This document shows, piece after piece, positions 1 through 6,358 of a stretch of DNA of 7,795 nt (the first letter of the stretch is position 1; every line of letters starts with the position of its first letter). This DNA comes from Desulfobacteraceae bacterium (lineage in GTDB: Bacteria > Desulfobacterota > Desulfobacteria > Desulfobacterales > UBA5616): assembly GCA_030620375.1 (NCBI GenBank), contig JAUXEW010000136.1, positions 1 to 7,795 of the forward strand, in the 5' to 3' direction. Position numbers and translations under genes: made by a program. Below the pieces are notes generated by a model, which saw only the letters and a list, made by a program, of their open reading frames with translations, had not been told where the DNA came from and made no database searches.

Positions 1-41
1 GCATAGCTTTATAAATTTTTTGGCCCTGTTTTTTCTTTAGG

Positions 42-60
42 CTCACTTTTGCGTGAGTTT
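42..60 (+). terminator. Weak hairpin, possible terminator at left edge
   Basis: CTCAC (42-46) and GTGAG (53-57) form a 5-bp stem around a 6-base loop, followed by only three T. If it terminates anything, it is a plus-strand gene lying left of the window. It does not suit the minus-strand gene that ends at 129, because no T-run follows on that strand. The remainder of 1-128 shows no gene. The stem is short enough to be chance. Confidence 0.2.
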
Positions 61-128
61 CAGCTATTTTAAAATTTTATGGCCTGCTGCCGCTCCACGC
101 CCCGAACTTATTGAGAAGTTACCTTAAT

Positions 129-2003
129 TTACTCAAATTCATCGAATTTGCAGCTTAAAATCAGAGTGTCATAATCGACATTGGTCGTCATTTTATAGGG
201 CAGGCTTCTAAATAACTTAATCATCCCCTGGTTTTCAGGCGATGTATATGCAACTAATCCCAAAATCCCATTTTCCAAAGCGGCAGATGCCAATTTTTTT
301 ATTAATATTTTCCCAATCCCTTTTTGTTGCCATTCCTTCGTGACGGAAAATGCTACTTCTGCCATATTTTTTTTTTCATCCAGCAGATACTCACCAACAC
401 CCGCAACAGTTTCAAAACCGAATTCACCCAAGACGGCAATAATGGTCAGGGTGTTTATATAATCCACCTGAGAAATATTTTCCACTTCATCTCGGATAAA
501 GCTGGATTTTTCATGAAAAAACCGTGATTCAATATCTTTTTTTTCCATCCCATAGTAATGCTCCTGTATCCGGCGTTCATCATCCGGCTTTGCCGGGCGA
601 ATGACAACTAGCCTCCCATCAACCTCTCTGGTCTCTTCAAGCTTAAACGGATATATCCCGTGAATGGAATCTTTTAAATGGCGCTCCTGCCCTAAAAGAC
701 CCATGTTTTTTGCTTCGCGAAACAGTTCTTCACGATAGTCCGGATGTGCAATGCTGATCAGTGCCAGTGCTCTCTCCTGGAAACTTTTTCCGAACAGATT
801 AACAGCCCCGTATTCAGTGACGACATAGTAAACATCCCCCCTCGGAACAACGATAGCCGTATCGTTTAGCATCGGAACGATACGACTTTTTTTTCCGCCC
901 TCTGCCGTTGCGGTAAGCATGAGTATGGATTTTCCGGATTCGGATCTCGCCGCCCCTCTGATAAAATCGAACATACCGGTCACACCGGAAAAATGGTTAT
1001 ACGGCAGGGCGTCGCAGGCAACTTGGCCGGTAAGATCAATTGACATGATTACGTTCATTGATACCATCCGGTAATGGCGGGAAATGATGCCGGGGTCATT
1101 CACATAATCGGACGGATAAAACTCAATGGACGGGTTATCATTGAGAAACTCATAAAAACCCTCGGTACCCATGGCGCTGCTGGCAACCAGCTTGCCTTCG
1201 TTAAATCCCTTTTTTCGGTTTGTAACTACCCCTCTGGACACCAGGTGCATGATATGATCAGTGAGAAATTGAGTATGAATACCGAGATCATTTTTATCTG
1301 AAAGGGCTAGCAGAATAGCCTGGGGCGTAGTGCCCAATCCGATTTGTATGGTAGAGCCGTTATCAATTAACCGGGCAATGTGTTTGGCAATACTATCTGC
1401 CGTTTTAATCTCCGGCATCTGGCCCATCGTAAGCAGCTTTTCATCATGTTCAACAATGACATCCACGTCATTGGCATGAATAAAACTTCTTCCCAAGACT
1501 CTGGGCATTTTTGAATTGACTTGGGCAATGACAACGTCAGCCGACAATGCCGCGGCAAGGGTAACATCAACGGATATTCCCAGGCTCATCCATCCGAAAT
1601 CGTCGGGCGGAGACACCTGGATCAGGGCAACATGTATGGGAAGTTTACGGGTCTTGAACAAGCGAGGGACGGCGGATAGGTTTATAGGGGTTATAAACCG
1701 CATGTTTTTTGCCAGATTTTTTGGTTTGACAGACCCTGAATAAAACGATCGTATATTTAAATTCTGATCACGGGTCTTATCTGCAATCAGGGTTAAGGGT
1801 GTACTCTCCAGGGCCAGGAGGCGCACAATTTCAAGGTCCGTAAATCGAGCCGATTCCTCGAACAGCTCCCTAACCAGGTGCTGCGGTTCTCCGCAGGACG
1901 AACCAATAAATACTCTCTGCCCGGGTTTAATCCAACAGATCGCCTCTTTACCAGTAGCCCTTTTTTCTAAATAATTATCCGCCCAGTAGGATGTTGTCAC
2001 CAT
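129..2003 (-). CDS. Acetyl-CoA hydrolase/transferase-family protein fused to a GNAT acetyltransferase domain
   Basis: A two-part protein of 624 residues. Residues ~1-430 match the class I CoA-transferase/acetyl-CoA hydrolase family (4-hydroxybutyrate and acetate CoA-transferases): a CoA-binding IGLGTTP loop near 221-227, SGVTGMFDFIRGA near 339-351, and the C-terminal signature VTEYGAVNLFGKSFQERA from about 394. Residues ~460-620 are a GNAT domain starting VVIRPAKPDDE, with the acetyl-CoA-binding QQKGIGK near 559-565. Its opening resembles the GNAT part of Pat-type protein acetyltransferases. In family members the sequence GIHTE carries the catalytic glutamate that forms the glutamyl-CoA thioester; here it reads GIHTQ (Q245). 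CoA transfer may therefore be lost or altered, while the GNAT part looks intact. No signal peptide or membrane segment is visible, so it is probably cytoplasmic. The ATG at 2003 is preferred over an in-frame TTG at 2018 because GGGA lies 7 bases before it. The gene is monocistronic here. Family is secure; substrate is unknown. Confidence 0.9.
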   Translation of the reverse strand: MVTTSYWADNYLEKRATGKEAICWIKPGQRVFIGSSCGEPQHLVRELFEESARFTDLEIVRLLALESTPLTLIADKTRDQNLNIRSFYSGSVKPKNLAKNMRFITPINLSAVPRLFKTRKLPIHVALIQVSPPDDFGWMSLGISVDVTLAAALSADVVIAQVNSKMPRVLGRSFIHANDVDVIVEHDEKLLTMGQMPEIKTADSIAKHIARLIDNGSTIQIGLGTTPQAILLALSDKNDLGIHTQFLTDHIMHLVSRGVVTNRKKGFNEGKLVASSAMGTEGFYEFLNDNPSIEFYPSDYVNDPGIISRHYRMVSMNVIMSIDLTGQVACDALPYNHFSGVTGMFDFIRGAARSESGKSILMLTATAEGGKKSRIVPMLNDTAIVVPRGDVYYVVTEYGAVNLFGKSFQERALALISIAHPDYREELFREAKNMGLLGQERHLKDSIHGIYPFKLEETREVDGRLVVIRPAKPDDERRIQEHYYGMEKKDIESRFFHEKSSFIRDEVENISQVDYINTLTIIAVLGEFGFETVAGVGEYLLDEKKNMAEVAFSVTKEWQQKGIGKILIKKLASAALENGILGLVAYTSPENQGMIKLFRSLPYKMTTNVDYDTLILSCKFDEFE

Positions 2004-2010
2004 TATGTTG

Positions 2011-2014
2011 TCCC
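2011..2014 (-). promoter_or_regulatory. Ribosome binding site deciding the CoA-transferase start
   Basis: On the minus strand GGGA is followed by 7 bases and then the ATG at 2003-2001. The upstream in-frame TTG at 2018 would overlap this site and has no purine-rich box at the right distance. The site is modest, but it favours the shorter protein. Confidence 0.45.
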
Positions 2015-2214
2015 GCAACCAAGGTTACCATCAATTGTCCATATAAAGAATATGTTTCTAACGCATTGCTTTATGATTTTCAAGTAGAACCCAAAAATCC
2101 GTCATAAAACCCAAATGCCCCTATTCGGGTAAAAATTACCGTTCCTTTGGACATTTCCAAGCAAATCAGGAATCGGTATGTTTTTAGTTCTAACTTCTCC
2201 CTAACATTTATCTT

Positions 2215-2241
2215 ATTATACAATTGTCAATTTACAATCAA
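2215..2241 (-). promoter_or_regulatory. Possible promoter for the CoA-transferase/GNAT gene
   Basis: On the minus strand TTGATT (2241-2236) is followed after 15 bases by a perfect TATAAT (2220-2215). The -35 box matches the sigma-70 consensus at four of six positions and the spacing is short. The surroundings are AT-rich, so a chance match is likely. It would give a leader of about 200 bases before the start at 2003. Confidence 0.2.
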
Positions 2242-2338
2242 TCCCACCTGTCGTGAGATGAGCGATCATACCGAAAGCGTTCAATTCGATTTTGATTCTT
2301 CCAGGACTTCTTAAAAGGAATTATTAATTGACAATCTC

Positions 2339-2445
2339 GTAAAAAGTCTCGAAATCGTCATGCCGGACTTGATCCGGCATCCAGTGTTTTCAGAAACTTA
2401 TGACTGACCTGGACCCCGGCTTTCGCCGGGGTGACGACTTTTTAC
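2339..2445. repeat. 107-bp dispersed palindromic repeat (MITE/REP-like)
   Basis: The ends are a perfect 10-bp inverted repeat, GTAAAAAGTC (2339-2348) and GACTTTTTAC (2436-2445). Inside lie two hairpins: TGCCGGACTTGATCCGGCA on the left (2361-2379) and CCCCGGCTTTCGCCGGGG on the right (2414-2431). These are bounded by CGTCA...CCAG and CTGG...TGACG, which pair with each other. Repeats of this GTCATGCCGG/CCGGGGTGACG style are common as non-coding dispersed elements in many proteobacterial genomes. There is no coding content. It lies about 84 bp upstream of the selenoprotein promoter, in the divergent intergenic region 2004-2635. Confidence 0.7.
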
Positions 2446-2528
2446 CAAACCATCAAACTTTAAGATTCGTAAAAAATAATATCTTTTTATTGTAATTTCC
2501 TTCTGCATACGCCAAAATGTTACCCAAA

Positions 2529-2556
2529 TTGAACGATTCAAAATAAGAAATATAAT
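2529..2556 (+). promoter_or_regulatory. Sigma-70-like promoter of the selenoprotein gene
   Basis: TTGAAC (2529-2534) and a perfect TATAAT (2551-2556) are separated by 16 bases. The expected start of transcription is near 2563, giving a leader of about 73 bases before the ATG at 2636. The -35 box overlaps a small dyad, TTGAA-CGA-TTCAA (2529-2541), which could be an operator but is only 5 bp per arm. It is the best promoter-like sequence in the intergenic region and points toward the FAD gene. Confidence 0.55.
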
Positions 2557-2622
2557 GTGACTATAAATGGAAGCCAAAGGCAACGCCGTTAGCTGTGAAA
2601 ATTTAGATTTTAATAAAACAAC

Positions 2623-2627
2623 AGGAG
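2623..2627 (+). promoter_or_regulatory. Ribosome binding site deciding the selenoprotein start
   Basis: AGGAG is followed by 8 bases and the ATG at 2636. This selects the start that puts the dinucleotide-binding strand KLVIVG at residues 6-11, as in related flavoenzymes. It rejects the in-frame ATG at 2567, which has no such box and lies only a few bases from the predicted transcription start. Confidence 0.8.
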
Positions 2628-2635
2628 AAGAAGCC

Positions 2636-3994
2636 ATGAAAAAGGGAGAAAAACTGGTTATTGTGGGATGCAGCGGCTCGGGCGGGCCGGCCGCCATGTT
2701 AGCGAAAAAATTAATGCCCGATGTTGACGTAACGGTCCTCAGAAAAGAGGCGTTTTTTATCGTCAGGTGAGCGCTTCCTCATGTGGTGGCCGGTCTGGCC
2801 ACCGGGATGTCAATTGTGGTTCCTGACAAAAAACTTGAAGACGCCGGCATAAATGTTTTTGTAGCCGAGGTTACAAAAGTGGATGCCGAAAAGAAAAAGG
2901 TTCTTGTCTCCGACGGCAGGGAATTCAATTACGACAAGCTATTTCTTTCCACAGGTTCCAGTTCGTTTATTCCTCCGATTGAAGGAAAAGAACTTAAAGG
3001 CGTTATGGCATTGCGTGGGCTTCCGGATGCTGAGAAAATAAAAGCTTTTATAGCTGAGAATAATCCCGGAAAGCTAATTTTTATTGGCGCCGGTTTTATT
3101 ACGATGGAAATAGCTTCGCTTCTTGCCGCTGCAAGACCTGATGCGTATGACATCACAGTGATTGAACTTTTCAACCGGCCCCTTCCGCTGATGCTGGATA
3201 AGGATATGGCTGATCCGGTCCAGGAATACCTTGAAGGAAAAGGATTTAAGATTCTTACCGGAGATAAGGTTGAAAAAATCGTGGGAAAAGAGGGAGCGGT
3301 TGCCGGAGTTGAACTCGGATCAGGCAAAAAAATTGACGCGGATATGGTTTTTATGAACGTCGGGGTTCGGCCGAATATCGAACTTGCAAAAGATATCGGG
3401 CTTGAGATGGGAAAATTCGGAATAAAGGTAAATAAATTCCAGGAAACATCCGATCCTGATATTCTGGCGGGCGGGGACTGTGTCGAAAAAGTGAATTTTA
3501 TCACCCGTAAGCCAACGGCCGGACGTCTCAGAGGACCGGCTGTTATGCAGGGGCGTCTAGCGGCCAAACGCCTTGCCGGTTATGACATTGAATTCCCGGG
3601 AGTCCTCAATGCCGGTGGGTGCCAGATATTTGACCTTGTTGTGTCCTCAACAGGCTTTACAGAGGAAGAGGCGACAAAAGAGGGATTTGAAACGGTTTGC
3701 GCCACCGTTGACTCCAGGAGCAAACATGGAATGATTCCCGGCATGAAACCCTGGCGGATCAAACTTGTTTTTGACAAAAAAACAGAAAAGATTATAGGGG
3801 GCCAGATTGTAAGTCACTCGGTGCCGCCGGTAAGAGAAATCGACGCTGTTAGTGCTCTTATTCTGGGGGGGAAAACAGTTTCAGACCTTACGACATTTAC
3901 GAACGCGTGCAACCCGGATATCTCTGCAGAGCCAAGCATGGAACCGATTCCTGTGGCGGCTGAAGCGGCGCTGCAAAAATTGAAGAGGCCATAA
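2636..3994 (+). CDS. Selenocysteine-containing CoA-disulfide reductase/NADH oxidase-like FAD oxidoreductase
   Basis: Reading through one in-frame TGA (2768-2770) gives a 452-residue pyridine nucleotide-disulfide oxidoreductase, a normal length for the CoA-disulfide reductase/NADH oxidase/persulfide reductase group. The N-terminal FAD Rossmann motif is VIVGCSGSGGPAA (8-20). The NAD(P)H Rossmann motif is IFIGAGFITMEIA (148-160). The second FAD motif is DILAGGDC (275-282), and a C-terminal dimerisation domain follows from about 325. The TGA is codon 45. The local sequence FIVR-U-ALPHVVAG aligns with SFANCGLPYYIGG of the family, whose cysteine (near position 42-43) is the single redox-active residue. 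A SECIS-like hairpin follows. No second stop or frameshift occurs in the remaining 407 codons, and a good promoter and ribosome site precede the gene. The enzyme probably uses NAD(P)H to reduce a disulfide, persulfide or peroxide in the cytoplasm. No rhodanese domain is attached, and the exact substrate cannot be told. A gene caller would report two ORFs, or start at GTG 2783. A nonsense mutation remains a less likely alternative. Confidence 0.87.
2768..2770 (+). other. UGA selenocysteine codon (Sec45)
   Basis: This TGA interrupts an otherwise open frame. Codons before it read F-I-V-R and codons after it A-L-P-H-V-V-A-G, matching the active-site NCGLPYYIGG-type segment of CoA-disulfide reductases and NADH oxidases with the TGA at the cysteine. 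Replacement of a catalytic cysteine by selenocysteine is the usual pattern in bacterial selenoproteins. Confidence 0.87.
2785..2803 (+). promoter_or_regulatory. Bacterial SECIS-like element
   Basis: GGTGGCC (2785-2791) and GGCCACC (2797-2803) form a perfect 7-bp stem around the loop GGTCT (2792-2796). A T-G wobble (2784/2804) can extend the stem, and CAT/ATG (2780-2782, 2807-2809) can pair below a small internal loop. The loop lies 21 bases after the TGA, within the range of bacterial SECIS elements. The GGUCU sequence resembles the apical loop of the E. coli formate dehydrogenase SECIS recognised by SelB. It lies in the coding sequence, as expected in bacteria. Confidence 0.85.
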
Positions 3995-4001
3995 GATAAA
4001 A

Positions 4002-5705
4002 TTAAACTTTTTTTCTTTTTTTGATCTTTGCCCATTCATCCCGCAAAGTCACGGTTCGATTAAACACCAATTTGTCTGGTTTCGAATCAACGGTATCCAA
4101 ACAAAAGTACCCCAGCCTTTCAAACTGAAAAATGTTGCCGGGCTCTGCCTGGGCCAGGCTGGGCTCTAAACGGCAGGCCTTTAAGATTTCTCGCGAGCCT
4201 GGATTGACATAGCTTGTAAAATCCTGACCTTCTTTTTCAGCAACCGGCACCTCTTTTGTAAACAGGTAATTGTACAATCTTACCGTTGCCGGGATAGAAT
4301 GCTTTGCCGATACCCAATGCAAGGTGGCTTTAACTTTGCGACCATCCGGTGCTGCCCCGCCTTTGGTTTCCGGATCATAGGTACACCGCAACTCTTTGAT
4401 TTCTCCGGTACGGTCATCCTTAATCACCTCATTGCATTTGATAAAATACGCATATCTCAGTCTTACCTCGCGACCGGGCGATAGACGGAAAAACTTCTTG
4501 GGCGGTTCTTCCAAAAAATCATCCTGTTCAATATACAACTCTCGAGAGAACGGAACCTTCCGGATCCCCATGCCGGCGTCCCCCGGATTATTAATCGCCT
4601 CCAATTCTTCCGCCTGGCCTACAGGATAGTTTTCAATGACCACCCGAAGGGGGCGCAGTACGCCCATGACGCGAGGCGCTCTTTTATTCAAATCTTCCCG
4701 AACGCAATATTCAAGCAGTGCCATATCGACCGTACTATCCCTTTTTGCAACACTTGTGCGCTCACATAAATTTCTGATGGCCTCGGGTGAAAATCCCCGC
4801 CGGCGCATACCGGATAATGTCGGCATTCGCGGATCATCCCAACCGTCTACATAGCCTTGCGTCACCAATGTGTTTAATTTGCGCTTGCTCAAAACCGTAT
4901 AGGTGATATTTAACCGGGCAAATTCGATTTGCTGGGGATGACATTCGACTTCCAGCGCATCAAGAATCCAGTCGTACAACGGACGGTTATTTTCAAATTC
5001 AAGGCTGCAGAGGGAATGGGTAATCCCTTCAATAGAATCCGACAGGCAATGGGCAAAGTCATACATGGGATAAATGCACCATTGATCACCAGTTCGATGA
5101 TGGTGAACCCGACGGATCCGATACAGCGTAGGGTCCCGCATATTAAAATTGGGAGATGCCATATCGATCTTTGCCCGTAGGACATGGGCACCGTCTTTAA
5201 ATTGCCCGGCTTTCATATTTCTAAAAAGATCCAGATTCTCTTCAACAGAACGGCCGTGAAACGGACTTTCCTTTCCCGGTTTCGTCAAGGTACCCCGATA
5301 TTCACGGATTTCATCCGCACTCAGGCTGCAGACATATGCCTTTCCTCTTTTAATCAACTGCTCGGCATAATCATACAATCGTTCAAAATAATCCGAAGCA
5401 TAATACAATCGATTTTCCCAATCAAAACCCAGCCATCGAATATCATCTTTTATGGATTCCACATATTCAACTTCTTCTTTAGCGGGATTGGTATCGTCAA
5501 ATCTCAAGTTACAAGTCCCACCCTTGTATTCTTGGGCAATACCAAAGTTTAATGAGATGGCTTTTGCATGACCGACATGCAGATATCCGTTTGGTTCCGG
5601 CGGGAATCGGGTCACGACCCGACCATCGTTTTTATTCGCTTTCACGTCCGCCGTGATGATATTTCGTATGAAATCCGTTGGGGGACTTGAATCCAAGGCA
5701 TCCAT
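4002..5705 (-). CDS. glnS: Glutaminyl-tRNA synthetase
   Basis: Charges tRNA(Gln) with glutamine in the cytoplasm, using ATP. The 567 residues compare with 554 in E. coli GlnRS and show the whole class I architecture. The signature PPEPNGYLHVGHAKA (35-49) contains the HIGH box as HVGH (43-46). LRFDDTNP follows at 67-74, the KMSKS-type loop is VLSKRKL (271-277), and DDPRMPTLSGMRRRG (290-304) is typical of GlnRS. The C-terminal anticodon-binding beta-barrel domains run from about 345 to the end. The start is well supported: AAGGGAG (5720-5714) lies 8 bases before the ATG. The protein ends in a lysine-rich tail (KIKKRKKV). It converges on the selenoprotein gene with 7 bp between the two stop codons and no terminator hairpin between them. 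A direct-charging GlnRS means that tRNA(Gln) need not rely on the amidotransferase route, although many bacteria keep both. Confidence 0.97.
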   Translation of the reverse strand: MDALDSSPPTDFIRNIITADVKANKNDGRVVTRFPPEPNGYLHVGHAKAISLNFGIAQEYKGGTCNLRFDDTNPAKEEVEYVESIKDDIRWLGFDWENRLYYASDYFERLYDYAEQLIKRGKAYVCSLSADEIREYRGTLTKPGKESPFHGRSVEENLDLFRNMKAGQFKDGAHVLRAKIDMASPNFNMRDPTLYRIRRVHHHRTGDQWCIYPMYDFAHCLSDSIEGITHSLCSLEFENNRPLYDWILDALEVECHPQQIEFARLNITYTVLSKRKLNTLVTQGYVDGWDDPRMPTLSGMRRRGFSPEAIRNLCERTSVAKRDSTVDMALLEYCVREDLNKRAPRVMGVLRPLRVVIENYPVGQAEELEAINNPGDAGMGIRKVPFSRELYIEQDDFLEEPPKKFFRLSPGREVRLRYAYFIKCNEVIKDDRTGEIKELRCTYDPETKGGAAPDGRKVKATLHWVSAKHSIPATVRLYNYLFTKEVPVAEKEGQDFTSYVNPGSREILKACRLEPSLAQAEPGNIFQFERLGYFCLDTVDSKPDKLVFNRTVTLRDEWAKIKKRKKV

Positions 5706-5730
5706 CTATAGGGCTCCCTTCTGATCGAGA

Positions 5731-5778
5731 CCTTTGCAAAACGCCCCTTTTTTTCCCGCAAAACGAAAAAAAAGGGGG
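5731..5778. repeat. Hairpin-rich repeat segment upstream of glnS
   Basis: CCCCTTTTTTT (5744-5754) pairs with AAAAAAAGGGG in 5767-5777 to give an 11-bp stem around a 12-base loop. The octamer GCAAAACG occurs twice (5735?-type copy in CTTTGCAAAACGCCCC ending at 5747, and again at 5758-5765). The GAGACCTTTGCAAAACGCCCC phrase looks like a dispersed intergenic repeat rather than a gene. On the minus strand the stem ends in a T-run, so it could also help stop transcription from the GNAT gene that ends at 5834. Confidence 0.45.
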
Positions 5779-5808
5779 CACGCCAGTGCCTCAAAGTTTC
5801 AGTTTTAT

Positions 5809-5835
5809 CCCGGTACGAGGCACCGGGGGCTTTTT
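5809..5835 (+). terminator. Hairpin followed by T-run, possible terminator
   Basis: CCCGGT (5809-5814) and ACCGGG (5822-5827) form a 6-bp stem around ACGAGGC, followed by GGC and five T (5831-5835). An alternative pairing is GTGCCTC (5786-5792) with GAGGCAC (5817-5823). The T-run suits plus-strand transcription, yet no plus-strand gene precedes it nearby. The hairpin abuts the stop of the minus-strand GNAT gene at 5834, so it may simply define that transcript's 3' end. Confidence 0.35.
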
Positions 5836-6340
5836 AAACAATAAATTTCTGCATCCAAATCATACTAAAATCCTGGTTAAACTTTTTCCCGATTAATTTA
5901 AAATGGCCGCATTGATGAAAGCCGTTTTGATAATGAAATTGTATGCTGGTTTCATTTAGTGAAGAAATGCTGGCAAGTAGCGAATCAATTCCTATTTCCC
6001 GTGCATCCTTAATAATCATATCCAACAATTTCTTTCCCAACCCTTTCCTCGTATGTTCGGGCAATATAAAATAGGTTGCTTCCGCAACTCGTTTAAAAAC
6101 CTCCAGGCGGTTATAGGGGCGTAAAAATGCAAACCCGACAATTTTTTTGAGGTTGGCTTCAATGATATAAAACGGGTATCCTTTTGTCATCTCTTTAAAA
6201 ATATTGATCGCATCATAACTGATAGACTCTTCAGAATAAGCCGAAAAGCTATTTTGAATATAATGATTGAAAACATCAATTACCTGAACTGAATCTTCGT
6301 CCTCGAACTTTCTAATCTGATACGCCATATGGCAACACAT
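5834..6340 (-). CDS. GNAT N-acetyltransferase, phosphinothricin acetyltransferase/YncA type
   Basis: Predicted to transfer an acetyl group from acetyl-CoA to the amine of a small molecule, plausibly an amino acid or analogue. The 168 residues cover the whole fold. It starts AYQIRKFEDED, and FNHYIQNSFSAYSEE (24-38) resembles the early helix of PAT/YncA proteins. GFAFLRPYNR is near 69-78 and the acetyl-CoA loop TRKGLGKKLL lies about two thirds along. The C-terminal NETSIQFHYQNGFHQCGHF matches the family's N-x-x-S-I-x-x-H-x-x-x-G-F pattern. The usual RWLD near the end is replaced by QDFS, so the substrate may differ from known members. An alternative ATG at 6328 gives a start (MAYQIRKF) more like the family; neither start has a clear ribosome site. 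It lies 18 bases downstream of the small membrane-protein gene, so the two may be co-transcribed. Confidence 0.85.
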   Translation of the reverse strand: MCCHMAYQIRKFEDEDSVQVIDVFNHYIQNSFSAYSEESISYDAINIFKEMTKGYPFYIIEANLKKIVGFAFLRPYNRLEVFKRVAEATYFILPEHTRKGLGKKLLDMIIKDAREIGIDSLLASISSLNETSIQFHYQNGFHQCGHFKLIGKKFNQDFSMIWMQKFIV

Positions 6341-6358
6341 TTATTGAAACTATCCGGT

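Noticed and set aside
2567..2635. N-terminal extension of the selenoprotein from the ATG at 2567
   Set aside because: It has no ribosome site and lies almost on the predicted transcription start. The ATG at 2636 has AGGAG at 8 bases and gives the family's normal N-terminus.
2398..2697. Minus-strand open frame of 99 codons
   Set aside because: It runs through the palindromic repeat and the promoter of the selenoprotein gene and resembles no protein.
2636..2770. Pseudogene or two separate genes split by the TGA at 2768
   Set aside because: The frame continues without a shift, the TGA falls on the catalytic cysteine position, a SECIS-like hairpin follows, and no other lesion is present. The GTG at 2783 would start within the active-site region with no ribosome site.
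2929..3567. Long minus-strand open frame of 212 codons
   Set aside because: It lies wholly antisense to the flavoprotein gene, its translation is rich in Ser/Pro/Ile with no recognisable fold, and no ribosome site was seen.
4910..5552. Open frames on both strands inside glnS
   Set aside because: They are shadows of the well-supported GlnRS coding sequence in other frames.
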